NCBI RefSeq assembly: GCF_026151335.1
Contig: NZ_JAMQPP010000001.1
From: Leptospira_A soteropolitanensis
GTDB taxonomy: Bacteria; Spirochaetota; Leptospiria; Leptospirales; Leptospiraceae
Length of the DNA: 64,000 nucleotides
Direction: 5' to 3' (one strand)
This document shows, in pieces, positions 26,542-36,175 of this stretch. A program made the position numbers and the translations under genes. A model generated the notes under the pieces. That model saw only the letters and a list, made by a program, of their open reading frames with translations, was not told where the DNA came from and did not search any database. Every line of letters starts with the position of its first letter. Position 1 is the stretch's first letter.

Positions 26542-27985
26542 GCCTTTGGATTCGAATCATGATTAGTTTTTTTTTATCCTAAGCATTGGTTTCTATTATT
26601 TAATCGATAAAACAGAAGATTCAATACGACCTCGTTACATGGAAACTGTAGAGGAGTCGTTAAATGACACAGCTCATATTTTATCTGCGATTGTGGAAGA
26701 ACAGTTGATTCAAAATCCACAGGCATATTCAAAGTTTAAAGTTACCTTACATTCCATTTTTTTTCCTGTTTTCAAAAATACCCAAAAACGGTCTTTTAAT
26801 GCAAAAATTTATTCTCTTATAAAAACCAATACTGACATCCAAGTTTATATCACGGATGAAAAAGGAATAGTGATTCTTGATTCGGAAGTCTATCGGGAAG
26901 GTCTCGACTATTCAAAGTTTAACGATGTATATCTGACTCTACAAGGTAAGTATGGAGCAAGATCTAGTAAACTTTTGGATAAGGAAGGTGAAGGGGCTCT
27001 ATTTGTTGCTTCACCCATCCGATACAAAAACAAAATTGTTGGAGTTCTTACTGTGATCAAACCCAAAACCGGTGTGATTCCTTTTATCGAGGAAGCAAAA
27101 AGAAAGTTTTGGCGTATTTCACTCCTCGTGGCTTCGTCGATTGCGCTTTTATTTAGTTTACTTGCGTATTTATTTTTTCGACCGATTTTACGCCTTTCCC
27201 AATATGTAAGTTCTCTTCGAAAAAAAGAAAATGTTATATTTCCGAAAATCGGAATTCGTGAGTTAAATGAATTGGGAAAAGAAGTGGATTTATTAGTCCA
27301 AGAAATTGAAGGTAAAAAATACATAGAGTCTTATGTCCAAACCTTGACACATGAAATTAAAAGCCCTCTTTCTTCTATATTGGCATCTGTAGAACTTTTA
27401 CAATCCCATCCAAACGAATCTCTCCGACTTACCAAAAATATTCATGAGGAAGCAAAACGAATTCAAAATCTCATTGAACAAATGTTAGAGCTTTCTTCTC
27501 TTGAGGGCAAAAAACATATCTCACTGGATGATCGAGTCCTTTTATACGATTTGGTTCAGGAAGTTCTATCAAATTTTAAATCCGAAATAGAGTGGAAGTC
27601 GCTTCAGGTATTAGTTCTATGTGAAAATAGAAAATGGGAGGTAAAAGGAAATCGAAATTATTTATATTTGTCCATAGAAAATATAATTAGAAACTCAATC
27701 GATTTTGCAAATAAACAAGATGTTATCAATATTGAAATAAAAGAAGAATTGGAAGGTTTTCTTAGGTTTTCTGTTTTAGATGAAGGAAATAAGATTCCCG
27801 ACTATGCGTTAGATCGGGTAACCGAAAAATTTTATTCTTTGCCAAGACCAACGAATAACCGTAAAAGTTCTGGTTTAGGTCTTAGCATTGTAAATCAAAT
27901 TGTGGATCTACATGGAGGTAAATTAGAGATCCAAAATCGGGAACCTCGTGGAGTGTCTGTATCGATATGGTTGCCAAAAAGCTAG
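26538..27985 (+). pseudogene. creC: CreC-like sensor histidine kinase with a frameshift in a T9 tract
   Basis: Translation from ATG 26538, which overlaps the creB stop, gives 'MSLWIRIMISFFLS' and then stops at TAA. One extra T in the run of nine T's (26567-26575) restores a reading frame that continues '...ILSIGFYYLIDKTEDS' into the 448-codon frame ending at 27985. The restored protein has a first membrane helix, a periplasmic CreC-type sensor, a second helix (about 195), HAMP, HisKA with His near residue 272 ('THEIKSPLSS') and an HATPase ('SSGLGLSIVNQIV'). It may be a phase-variable or slippage-read gene, a true mutation, or a sequence error. Confidence 0.85.
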
Positions 27986-27988
27986 ACC

Positions 27989-28026
27989 CTCACACAATCC
28001 TCACATTTAGAACATAAAAGACTCAC
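27989..28026 (+). promoter_or_regulatory. Candidate cre-tag (CreB operator) before creD
   Basis: CTCAC at 27989-27993 and 28000-28004, separated by 6 nt, match the known TTCAC-N6-TTCAC cre-tag except for the first base of each half. A third CTCAC at 28022-28026 keeps the 11-nt helical phase (22 nt on). The element lies between the creC stop and the creD start. Confidence 0.6.
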
Positions 28027-28060
28027 GATAAAGATCTATCCTAAGGATAGGAGATTTTTT

Positions 28061-29389
28061 ATGAGTAAACTACAAACATCTGTCAACCTTCGTTTGGTTA
28101 TCCTTGGAGGTATGGTTTTATTATTTATCATACCTTTGGCAATGATTGGTTCTTTAATCGAAGAAAGAAATACAGCTAGAAACGAAGCTGTTATCGAAGT
28201 TGGAGAAAAATGGGGAACGAATCAAACGGTAATTGGTCCTATTTTAATGGTTCCTTATAACGTAAGGATTCCAAAATCAGGTTCCACAAAAGAAAAAGAT
28301 AAATGGGATTATATCACAGATTATGCATATTTTTTACCTGATGAATTGGATTCGGTGGTTGATATGAAAACGGAACTTCGTAAAAGAAGTATATACGAAA
28401 TACCATTATACACGAGTAAGGTGAAAATTGCCGGAAAATTCTCATCGATTTCGTCCTCTGATTTTCCTAATGACACTACATACATTTATTGGGATGATAC
28501 GCGGTTGATTCTTTCTGTTTCAGATTTGAAGGGGCTTGGTGGAGAAATGAAGTTAACTTGGTCAGGAAAAGAAAAAAAGTTTTTGCCAGGAACCAGATCC
28601 TCACATTTACAATCAGGACTTAATGTTCCAGTTTTAATTACCGATTCTGGTAATTCCATTCCTTTTGAAATCCAGTTAGAAGTGAAAGGATCGGAATCCT
28701 TTTCTATGATTCCTATTGGAAAAAAATCTAAACTTTTCATGAGTTCTGATTGGAAAGATCCGTCCTTCAATGGAAATCTTTTGCCAAAAGACAGATTGAT
28801 TCAAGAAGATGGGTTTTCTGCAGTGTGGGAGTCAACTTATTTTGCAAGATCCTATCCACAAGTGATTCATTCTATGGATGACTCTATTTTAAACACAATT
28901 CTGAATTCAGGATATGGAGTGAGTCTTGTGATCCCTGTAGATCATTATCTAAAGATGGAGAGATCTGTAAAGTATGGACTTCTATTGATTGTTACTAGTT
29001 TTGCTTTATTCTTTCTAATGGAAGTGTTTGGTGGAGTTTTGTTACATCCCATTCAATACATTTTAATTGGATCTGCAATGGTTTTATTTTATATTTTGAA
29101 TTTGTCTTTTTCAGAACACTTTGGTTTTTTATTAGCCTATATTGTTTCAAGTACCGCAGTAACTGGACTCATCGGTTATTATGCAACCAACGTTCTAAAA
29201 AATAAAAAAAAGGGAATCATCACTGCTCTGTATTATTTGGTTTTGTATTCCTTTTTATATGTGATTTTAGCCTCCGAAGAACAAGCATTAATATTGGGAT
29301 CTTTAGCTCTATTCTCAATTTTGGCAGCGGTGATGCATTTTACCCGTAAGGTGGATTGGTATCAGTTTGGATTGAAAAAGGAAGTCTAA
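28061..29389 (+). CDS. creD: CreD-like inner-membrane protein
   Basis: 442 residues. The CreD pattern is clear: an N-terminal helix ('LVILGGMVLLFIIPLAMIG') with 'ERNTARNEAVIEVGEKWG' and 'QTVIGPILMVPY', a large periplasmic beta-rich domain (about 45-300), and five to six C-terminal helices. CreD is the main target of CreBC in enterobacteria and pseudomonads and affects envelope integrity and beta-lactam response. A ribosome site (AGGAG) precedes the ATG, overlapping a small CTATCC-TAA-GGATAG hairpin. A strong terminator follows. Confidence 0.93.
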   Translation: MSKLQTSVNLRLVILGGMVLLFIIPLAMIGSLIEERNTARNEAVIEVGEKWGTNQTVIGPILMVPYNVRIPKSGSTKEKDKWDYITDYAYFLPDELDSVVDMKTELRKRSIYEIPLYTSKVKIAGKFSSISSSDFPNDTTYIYWDDTRLILSVSDLKGLGGEMKLTWSGKEKKFLPGTRSSHLQSGLNVPVLITDSGNSIPFEIQLEVKGSESFSMIPIGKKSKLFMSSDWKDPSFNGNLLPKDRLIQEDGFSAVWESTYFARSYPQVIHSMDDSILNTILNSGYGVSLVIPVDHYLKMERSVKYGLLLIVTSFALFFLMEVFGGVLLHPIQYILIGSAMVLFYILNLSFSEHFGFLLAYIVSSTAVTGLIGYYATNVLKNKKKGIITALYYLVLYSFLYVILASEEQALILGSLALFSILAAVMHFTRKVDWYQFGLKKEV

Positions 29390-29433
29390 GGGAAATATAA
29401 AGAAAAGAACCATCTTAACTGAAGTAAATGGAT

Positions 29434-29471
29434 AAAAAACCTAACAGAGAACTTCATCTCTGTTAGGTTTT
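29434..29471. terminator. Strong bidirectional terminator
   Basis: Perfect 13-bp arms (AACCTAACAGAGA / TCTCTGTTAGGTT) with a 6-nt loop. It is preceded by A's and followed by T's, between convergent creD and the OMP-like gene. Confidence 0.88.
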
Positions 29472-29476
29472 ATGGA

Positions 29477-30466
29477 CTATTCGTCGAAACTTTTAGAAAA
29501 TTCAAAAGTGATATTCATAGAACCGAATTCCATTCTTTGTTTTTGAGAACTTTCTAATGCTGAATAAACCATTGTAGATGGGATATCATCATCTACATAA
29601 AGAAGGTATTTTTTGTATTTTACGTTATATCGTTCAATTGTATAACCCCATCTGGTAGCAAACCAAGAAGAGAATCGAAATACAAAGTCTAATGTTGTTT
29701 TTTCTCCTGTATAACTTACTAAACCTTTTGAAAAATCAAAATAGCCAAATAATAGATTAGTATTTCTATCATTTACCAAAACGATATCAATTGTTGACCT
29801 AGTGTCATTTCCTGAGAGATTATAGAATTGTTTTCCAATATGAATTTCAAACCAACGTAATGGTTTAATTTCAATATGGATTCCTGGCACAGTGCCTCGC
29901 ACGTTCATGCTAAATTCTCTATTTCTAGGGCCAATGAGTGGAGGAAAAAGATCAAATAACAAGTAGTTATTTTTTGTGTTTTGTTCGATATCAACCTGCC
30001 TCAAACTAAACCCAATATTAAAATTAGGAGATAAAGGATGAAAATAAGCTACACCTAAACTAACATAATCTTCTTTGAATTGTAAATTTCTCTGGTCGTT
30101 TTTTCCGGCTTTTAAATTCACTAAGGATCGAGTTTCATAAAAAACTCGGAACTTATCCATATAACGATATTCAAGTTCATGTTGAACAGAAATCGCATTA
30201 TAACCATCATTTTTTGCAAATGCTCTAATCGCAGTATTAGTATCATATCCTTGAACTAAAATTGAATTAAAGTTCTCGTAACGTAAGTAATCCATGACAG
30301 GAAAATTGATTCCGCCATAACCTTCATTGCGACGAAAATAAATTCTATGTTTATCAGGTTCCCTTACTTTTGGTAATTCATGTGTTGAGTCAAAGTCCTT
30401 GGAGAGAATACTACTAGAATATAAGCAACTAATCCAAAGAACAATAATGAATATTTTATGGGACAC
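29477..30466 (-). CDS. Hypothetical outer-membrane beta-barrel-like protein
   Basis: 329 residues starting at GTG, with GGGGAGAA 9 nt upstream. A signal peptide ('IFIIVLWISCLYSSSILS') is followed by alternating strands rich in aromatic residues ('LEYRYMDKFRVFYETRSLV', 'VSLGVAYFHPLSPNFNIGFS'), consistent with a 10-14-strand barrel. It lies 3 bp after the last TRL-like gene, so it ends a four-gene operon of envelope proteins. No family is recognised. Confidence 0.75.
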   Translation of the reverse strand: MSHKIFIIVLWISCLYSSSILSKDFDSTHELPKVREPDKHRIYFRRNEGYGGINFPVMDYLRYENFNSILVQGYDTNTAIRAFAKNDGYNAISVQHELEYRYMDKFRVFYETRSLVNLKAGKNDQRNLQFKEDYVSLGVAYFHPLSPNFNIGFSLRQVDIEQNTKNNYLLFDLFPPLIGPRNREFSMNVRGTVPGIHIEIKPLRWFEIHIGKQFYNLSGNDTRSTIDIVLVNDRNTNLLFGYFDFSKGLVSYTGEKTTLDFVFRFSSWFATRWGYTIERYNVKYKKYLLYVDDDIPSTMVYSALESSQKQRMEFGSMNITFEFSKSFDE

Positions 30467-30469
30467 GGT

Positions 30470-30805
30470 CTATTCTCCCCAGACTATCACACATTCTCGA
30501 TAAAAAATACCGAATGGCAGAATAGTCAGAGATTCTCTATCGACGACTGCAATCTTTTGAATATTTGCATGCTGAGATGCTTCCTCAATGGAGTTCCCCG
30601 CACCATAAAAGAAAAGGTTCACCACAAATCCAGAGAAACTACAAGACTTGCCTGATTTCTCTAATTTAGCAGATGTTACCATATTGCCAGTGGCATCACC
30701 ATTTAAATGTTGAGTTGTGTATGTGAAATAATAACCAGGAATAGGAGTTGTTACACAATTGATAACAAATAATAAACTTAGGATTGGAAGGAATAGATAT
30801 TTCAT
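30470..30805 (-). CDS. TRL-like family lipoprotein (third in tandem)
   Basis: About 111 residues from the ATG at 30805, 2 nt after the previous stop, with GGAGA as ribosome site. Signal and lipobox 'LLFVINCVTT'. It shares the TRL pattern with its neighbours: Gly/aromatic N-part, a central 'SGKSCSFSGFVVNLFFYGAG', 'SIEEASQHANIQKIAVVD' and a final 'YRECVIVWGE' with a conserved Cys. TRL proteins have no established function. It is part of a three-copy tandem array. Confidence 0.82.
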   Translation of the reverse strand: MKYLFLPILSLLFVINCVTTPIPGYYFTYTTQHLNGDATGNMVTSAKLEKSGKSCSFSGFVVNLFFYGAGNSIEEASQHANIQKIAVVDRESLTILPFGIFYRECVIVWGE

Positions 30806-30807
30806 AA

Positions 30808-31125
30808 TTATTCTCCGTAAACGATCGTACAATAAGATCGATAAACACCAGTTAGAAATGATACAGTCGAATGATCGATAGTAGCGATTTTAATAATTCC
30901 ATTTTGTTTTGCTACAGAGCCTGCACCGGCGTCTCCGAAACTAAAAAGATATAAAACTGTAAATTGGCATCCAACGCCTTCTTTTATAGCTTTAACGTTA
31001 TTTTCTGGATTAAAAGTTCCGGCAAATCTTGTTGAGGTTAGTATATAACCATGCGTAGGTCCAATTGCACAATTTGTGAGCAGGAATAAACTAAGTAAAA
31101 AGATAAAGATAGGTTTGATTTTCAT
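30808..31125 (-). CDS. TRL-like family lipoprotein (second in tandem)
   Basis: 105 residues, lipobox 'LFLLTNCAIG'. TRL-type order: 'GPTHGYILTSTRFAG', 'GVGCQFTVLYLFSFGDAGA', 'NGIIKIATIDHS' and 'YRSYCTIVYGE'. Two conserved cysteines could pair. It sits between paralogues at 30470 and 31138, with the downstream copy starting 2 nt after its stop, so translation is probably coupled. Confidence 0.88.
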   Translation of the reverse strand: MKIKPIFIFLLSLFLLTNCAIGPTHGYILTSTRFAGTFNPENNVKAIKEGVGCQFTVLYLFSFGDAGAGSVAKQNGIIKIATIDHSTVSFLTGVYRSYCTIVYGE

Positions 31126-31137
31126 AATTAATACCGT

Positions 31138-31539
31138 TTATGATCCTTTAACAATGGTGCAAAATCTATGATAAATTATACCCATAAAAATCCCCACTTG
31201 TTCGTAATCCAAATAAGCTACTTTCGTAATGTTTCCTGCTCTTTTTGCGGCCTCGATGGTGGAATTTCCTGACGAAAATAAATGCAGAACCGACTGACTA
31301 CAGCTTCGTCCCTCTAAATTGCCTTCTGTATTTAATCCAATAGGTCCAGGAACATATGTTTTGTGATAGATAAATCCACCCTTGAGTAATACCGATGGTG
31401 TTGCATATTCTCTTGTCGGGTTTGTATTGGCATTCGGAACATAAGTAGAATGTATTGAAGCACCAGTACAGTTGATGGATAATAGAATCAAATTTATTGC
31501 GATAACAAAAATTATATTTTTTTTCACATAACTCTCCAT
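31138..31539 (-). CDS. TRL-like family lipoprotein (first in tandem)
   Basis: 133 residues, lipobox 'LLSINCTGA'. Longer N-part than its paralogues ('STYVPNANTNPTREYATPSV'), then 'EGRSCSQSVLHLFSSGNSTI', 'AKRAGNITKVAYLDYEQ' and 'YHRFCTIVKGS'. It begins the operon of three TRL-like genes plus the barrel-like gene. The region upstream (31540-32064) must carry its promoter. Confidence 0.87.
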   Translation of the reverse strand: MESYVKKNIIFVIAINLILLSINCTGASIHSTYVPNANTNPTREYATPSVLLKGGFIYHKTYVPGPIGLNTEGNLEGRSCSQSVLHLFSSGNSTIEAAKRAGNITKVAYLDYEQVGIFMGIIYHRFCTIVKGS

Positions 31540-32064
31540 ATGATTTTCTGACAGTAGTTATATTTTTCTATTTTATGTCAATCGACTGGTGATTTCTTTG
31601 AATAAAAACTAACAGCAATACTGTGGCAAATTAGGAAAAACCATAATATTAAATAAAACTAATGGTTTTGTTTGGGTTTGTAGCTTAATGTTGATATTGT
31701 GAGGATGGGTGGATTTTTAATTTTATTTAAAGTCTTGTTTTGAAATGTTTTATCCTTCTTGGACCATTTCGAAACCATAGCATTTTCTCCCCTTACTTAC
31801 AAAAATCCCTAGATAAACATTTTTTTTTACAAACTATCTCATTCTTTTCGTCCAATACATTTTAAATGAAATTGATTTTTGAATCATTTGGGTCCATTGA
31901 TTTAGGAATGGAAATGAAATTTGTTCTTGAGAAGGGATTTGGGAATGATATTTCTTGGTTACTATTTTAGAATTTTTCTAGTTGCCTTAGGGACGTTTCT
32001 TGCCAAACGATCCATTTCCTAAAGTATGACATTAAAATTAGTCTAGGTATAAAGAAGGTTCTGT
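31540..32064. other. 525-bp divergent intergenic region
   Basis: AT-rich, no ORF with coding character on either strand. It must hold divergent promoters for the TRL operon and the chemoreceptor. A TGATT-TTTG-AATCA palindrome near 31870 does not match FNR spacing. Nothing else was recognised. Confidence 0.5.
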
Positions 32065-33618
32065 TTGATCGCTAAAATTTTTTCCCCAAATAAGGTGATG
32101 ACCATTTCCGAAGACCTTTTCACGGAAGTGATGTTACGGAACAACAAACGTATGTTCATGTCGTTTCTTTCGATCCTGGCTCTTGCGAATGTAGCAACAT
32201 TATCCATCAAAATAGCCGGGAAAGGCTCTGATTATTTAACCTATCAGAGCATATTGATAGAATTTGTTCTGGCAACGTCGATATTGATCGTTGGTTTTTT
32301 GCTTTCCAGTAGATTAAAAACACATTGGTCTTCGAGTTATATATCCATTACCGGTGTGACATTATGTTTGCTTGTGTTTCAGTATGTAATTTATGGTGCG
32401 ACGGAACTTGCTGCGACTTTTTATATTTCGTTTGTACTCAGTGTTTTATATTTTAATCGAAATGCCTCTATTTATAATTTTATTTTAATAATCGTTTCTG
32501 AGATTCTTTTGTTTTCCTTTAGACCAGAACTAATACCTGGTGGACCCAAAAGTAATATTATTGTTAGGTTTTTGATTTTTGTATGGGTTGGTATTGGAGC
32601 GACAGTTGGAGCAACCGCAACGAGAAATCTACTGAACTTAGCTGTTGAGAAACAAAAAGAAGCAAAAAAAACTTTAGACAATTTAATGAATATGGCTAAG
32701 ACCATTCTTCAAACCATTGATCTTATGAAAGAACAAATCAGAAATCAGGATACTATATCAGATGAGCTGAAACATATATCGGAACACCAAGCGTCCTCCC
32801 TATCTGAAATTTCGACATCTTTATTGGAATTATCTTCAAAAGCAGACTCAAACAATAGAATCGCCAAATCCTTGTACAATGAATCAGAAGTTTCGATTCA
32901 ATCGGTAAATGATCTAAAAGCAATTAATGAAACTGTTCAAACCGGGACAGGAAGAATTTATAAAAATTTAGATGTAGTTATGAGTTATTCGAATGATACA
33001 TCGGAACATATTCATCTTTCAATCAATAAGTTTAATATTTTACAAGAGAAGAGTACAGAAATTTCGGATTTTGTTTCAGTGATTAACGATATTGCAGATA
33101 AAGTAAATTTGTTATCTTTAAATGCGGCCATTGAAGCTGCAAGAGCCGGCGAACACGGTCGGGGATTTGCTGTAGTAGCGGAAGAAATCTCAAAATTAGC
33201 GGAAGCAACAACTCGAAACTCAAAAGAAATCTCTAAAATCATCCAAGAAAATCTTTCTCTGATTGGAGAAAGTAGCGAACTCATCAATCGATCTTCTGAT
33301 CTTATGGGAAAATTAGACACTGCCATTGGAATCATCAAAAACGAAATCACCGGTGTAGGTTCTAAAATTGTGGAAATTGATAAGGCAATCGAAACGATCG
33401 ACAACTTAAATACAAGGATTTACGAAACCAGTAAAACCATCGAAAATTCGACAAATTTCCAAAAGATCGCAACGGAAGAATCTACTAAAATTACAGCGAA
33501 TATTTCCGAATACGCTGCCAATATAGTCGAAATTTCCAAACAAATTTCGGATAGTAGCAAATCTACCGGAGGAATCATCGTTCAGCTTGATTCTTTGGCG
33601 AAAGAAATGACAAATTAA
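32065..33618 (+). CDS. Methyl-accepting chemotaxis protein with multi-helix membrane sensor
   Basis: 517 residues from a TTG with an AAGAAGG ribosome site; an internal ATG at 32098 is a second option. Instead of a periplasmic sensor, the N-terminus has six membrane helices (about residues 30-190), then a coiled-coil with the signalling tip 'LLSLNAAIEAARAGEHGRGF' near residue 358. It resembles the receptor at 55614 in architecture, so the two are paralogues that probably sense a membrane-linked or intracellular cue. Confidence 0.93.
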   Translation: MIAKIFSPNKVMTISEDLFTEVMLRNNKRMFMSFLSILALANVATLSIKIAGKGSDYLTYQSILIEFVLATSILIVGFLLSSRLKTHWSSSYISITGVTLCLLVFQYVIYGATELAATFYISFVLSVLYFNRNASIYNFILIIVSEILLFSFRPELIPGGPKSNIIVRFLIFVWVGIGATVGATATRNLLNLAVEKQKEAKKTLDNLMNMAKTILQTIDLMKEQIRNQDTISDELKHISEHQASSLSEISTSLLELSSKADSNNRIAKSLYNESEVSIQSVNDLKAINETVQTGTGRIYKNLDVVMSYSNDTSEHIHLSINKFNILQEKSTEISDFVSVINDIADKVNLLSLNAAIEAARAGEHGRGFAVVAEEISKLAEATTRNSKEISKIIQENLSLIGESSELINRSSDLMGKLDTAIGIIKNEITGVGSKIVEIDKAIETIDNLNTRIYETSKTIENSTNFQKIATEESTKITANISEYAANIVEISKQISDSSKSTGGIIVQLDSLAKEMTN

Positions 33619-33763
33619 CATTGTATTTGCGGAAATTTTTAAATTCGCACCAAGGCATTCGGTTTTAGCCCCCAATAGATAAAAAGTGAGTGAGAACTCA
33701 TTTCCTGGTTGACCGATTTTTTTTAGTACGTAATGTCCATCATTTGTGTACTTCCCTAGGTCA

Positions 33764-35287
33764 ATGAATCGATATTGCAGCCATGTTCTTTTTTCCTTAC
33801 TGGTTAGTTTTTGTTTGGTGACGCCGAGTTTCCTTTTGGCTCAGGAATACGTTCCCAGTGCTGGCTGCGAAAAAGATCCTCCTCCCAAAAATCTTCCCTT
33901 CCCTATGGATGTAACCAAACAACTCTGTAAAAAAGATATAGAGGACAAAAGAGAAAGTTGGTATTTAACTGGATTGCCGCTGATCAATTCTGACCCGAAC
34001 GAAGGGATTGGTTATGGAGCTCGTGCCTATGTGTATGATAACGGAAAAAAATCTGACCCACTTTTTTATTACACACCTTATCGTTCCCGCGTGTTTGCTC
34101 AATATTTTAATACCAATAAAAATGCGCAGTACCACCAAGTTAGTTTGGATATGCCATTCATTGCGGATACACAATGGAGGCTACGGGCAGACCTCTTTCT
34201 TACGATCACACCAACTACACTGTATTTCGGTATTGGCGAAGATACAATGAAACCTTTGTCCTATTTGGATCGTAATCAACAAGATGGAAGGCATATCATC
34301 AATGCGAGTTATATCGATCAGGAAAATAACCTAGCTTACTATCGACCAGGAACTAGGTCAGACCCGATTAGTTTCGGAGGAAAAACCTATTCTGGATTTC
34401 CGCCAACTCCTGGTTATGTTGTAACAGATAAAATGTACAACCGTTATATTATAGAAACTCCAATGGCCACTACAAGTACAGAGCGTTCATTTGTTGGTGG
34501 GACTGTCAGGCTTGTCGCTGGTTTAAAATTTTCTAACAATATTGTTAGAACCTATGATGGTAAGTTGGCTCGTGGTGTAGATCCAATTCTTGGTGGGGAA
34601 CATACTGCAGATGTACCGAATGGGAAAACACGCCTTACAGAAGATTATGAAGCAAAAAAAATAATTGGGTATAATGGTGGTTATGTGAATGCTCTTCGTG
34701 TGGGTTTAGTATACGATACTAGAGATTTTGAGCCAGATCCGAACTCAGGAATTTTTGCAGAGGCAACCTATGAAAAACACACCAAGGCCATCGGATCTGA
34801 TTACGATTATCAAAAATACTTTGCTCAGACTAAGTTGTTTTGGAGTCCTTTCCCTAAGGTTTTTGATAAATTAGTCATCGCCAATCGATTTGGACTAGGT
34901 GTCACCGATGGAGAAGCACCTTTTTATGAGTATAGGAATATGTGGGGAACAGAAGGACTTGTTGGGGGACTCGGTGGACTTAGAACACTAAGAGGTTTCA
35001 AACAAGATCGATTTGTTGGCCGTGCAATGGGTTGGGGAAATACGGAGATTCGTTGGAAATTTGCAGAGGCCAAATTTGGAGATGAATTTTTTGCCTTTAA
35101 TTTAGTTCCTTTTTTTGACTATGGTCGTGTATGGGACGACGAACATAAATTAGGTTGGAAAGGGTATGCTTATTCGCGGGGGATAGGCTTGCGAATTGCT
35201 TGGAACCAAGCAACAATCATTATGATTGACTATGCGAAATCAAGAGAAGATGAGCAGCTATTCGTCAACTTTAGCCATGTTTTTTGA
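33764..35287 (+). CDS. BamA/TamA-like (Omp85) outer-membrane protein
   Basis: About 507 residues from the ATG at 33764, with TAGG upstream and a proper signal peptide; a GTG at 33746 is less likely. There are no clear POTRA repeats after 'SAGCEKDPPPKNLPFPMD'. The C-terminal half has Omp85 motifs: 'VGLVYDTRDFEPDPNSGIFA', the lid-lock-like 'LRTLRGFKQDRFVGRAM' and the final strand ending in 'FSHVF' with C-terminal Phe. It is a surface-antigen (D15) type barrel without a POTRA module and may be a porin or patatin-free translocator. Confidence 0.88.
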   Translation: MNRYCSHVLFSLLVSFCLVTPSFLLAQEYVPSAGCEKDPPPKNLPFPMDVTKQLCKKDIEDKRESWYLTGLPLINSDPNEGIGYGARAYVYDNGKKSDPLFYYTPYRSRVFAQYFNTNKNAQYHQVSLDMPFIADTQWRLRADLFLTITPTTLYFGIGEDTMKPLSYLDRNQQDGRHIINASYIDQENNLAYYRPGTRSDPISFGGKTYSGFPPTPGYVVTDKMYNRYIIETPMATTSTERSFVGGTVRLVAGLKFSNNIVRTYDGKLARGVDPILGGEHTADVPNGKTRLTEDYEAKKIIGYNGGYVNALRVGLVYDTRDFEPDPNSGIFAEATYEKHTKAIGSDYDYQKYFAQTKLFWSPFPKVFDKLVIANRFGLGVTDGEAPFYEYRNMWGTEGLVGGLGGLRTLRGFKQDRFVGRAMGWGNTEIRWKFAEAKFGDEFFAFNLVPFFDYGRVWDDEHKLGWKGYAYSRGIGLRIAWNQATIIMIDYAKSREDEQLFVNFSHVF

Positions 35288-35288
35288 T

Positions 35289-36092
35289 TTAAACTATTGA
35301 TTTTAAATATTCTTCAGGACTTAATCCTATTGTGTTTTTGAAATCTTTTATAAAATGAGACTGATCGTAATAACCAAGATCTAAAGCCATTGCTGCATAA
35401 TGAATTTTTTTTTCTTTTTCAATGAGTTCGGCTACCTCTTGGATTCTAAATCGTTGGATTACCCATTTGGGACTAACTCCGACATATTCCTGAAAGAGCC
35501 TTTGTAAATTGCGAAGACTCATTGAAAATAGTTTTGAGACTTGGTCTACTGATTGGATGGACCTATCTGATTTTACTCTATCTATAATATGATTGATTAT
35601 TAATACTTTGGGATCTTTTTCGGGTAGAATAGTTTCTAACCAAGTTTCGATGATTTTAATTCTACTTTCGTCATCTTCTTTTTCAAAGATACTGGATTCG
35701 AGAGAAAGAATATTTACTTTAGTTAGATCTGAAATAGGTATCGTTTTATTTGTGAGTATTGAGATGTTTTTTTGTAAGAAGGGGAAAAATCCTCCAGGCC
35801 GAAATTTGATACCGAATACAGAACCTTTTCCTTGTAATAAGGTGGAAAACCTGCCTTTGGTAACTCCAAAAATTTTCGAATTTCCCTTTTCGAATACAAT
35901 ATGTATGCTTGGATAGGGAAGCGTTTCGGCAAGATAGGGATCTTTATTAGTTAAATCCCAACTAACAGTCCAATAGTGCTCAATAAAAAAATCTAGATTC
36001 TCATTGGCAAAAAACCGATTGTGTTTGGCAATCAGGTTGGCTTTGGATTGGCGTAGAACTCCGCGGGTCGGTTTTCCTTTTTCCTTCACCAT
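35289..36092 (-). CDS. AraC family transcriptional regulator
   Basis: 267 residues. The N-terminal sensor part carries 'PYPSIHIVFEKGNSKIFGV' and 'GKGSVFGIKFRPGGFFPFL' (DUF6597-type). The C-terminal AraC helix-turn-helix pair is clear: 'MSLRNLQRLFQEYVGVSPKW' and 'YYDQSHFIKDFKNTIGLSPE'. It is divergent from the SRPBCC gene at 36176 with 83 bp between, so it may control that gene. Effector unknown. Confidence 0.92.
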   Translation of the reverse strand: MVKEKGKPTRGVLRQSKANLIAKHNRFFANENLDFFIEHYWTVSWDLTNKDPYLAETLPYPSIHIVFEKGNSKIFGVTKGRFSTLLQGKGSVFGIKFRPGGFFPFLQKNISILTNKTIPISDLTKVNILSLESSIFEKEDDESRIKIIETWLETILPEKDPKVLIINHIIDRVKSDRSIQSVDQVSKLFSMSLRNLQRLFQEYVGVSPKWVIQRFRIQEVAELIEKEKKIHYAAMALDLGYYDQSHFIKDFKNTIGLSPEEYLKSIV

Positions 36093-36175
36093 ACAACTTA
36101 TTTATTGTTTTGTCGCTTTTTTACAATCCAAATCTTTTCTTATTTGTTATCTTTCTTGTAGGAGTAAAGAAAACA

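Noticed and set aside
31860..31885. FNR-like palindrome TGATT-TTTG-AATCA
   Set aside because: The half-site spacing does not fit TTGAT-N4-ATCAA; probably chance in AT-rich DNA.
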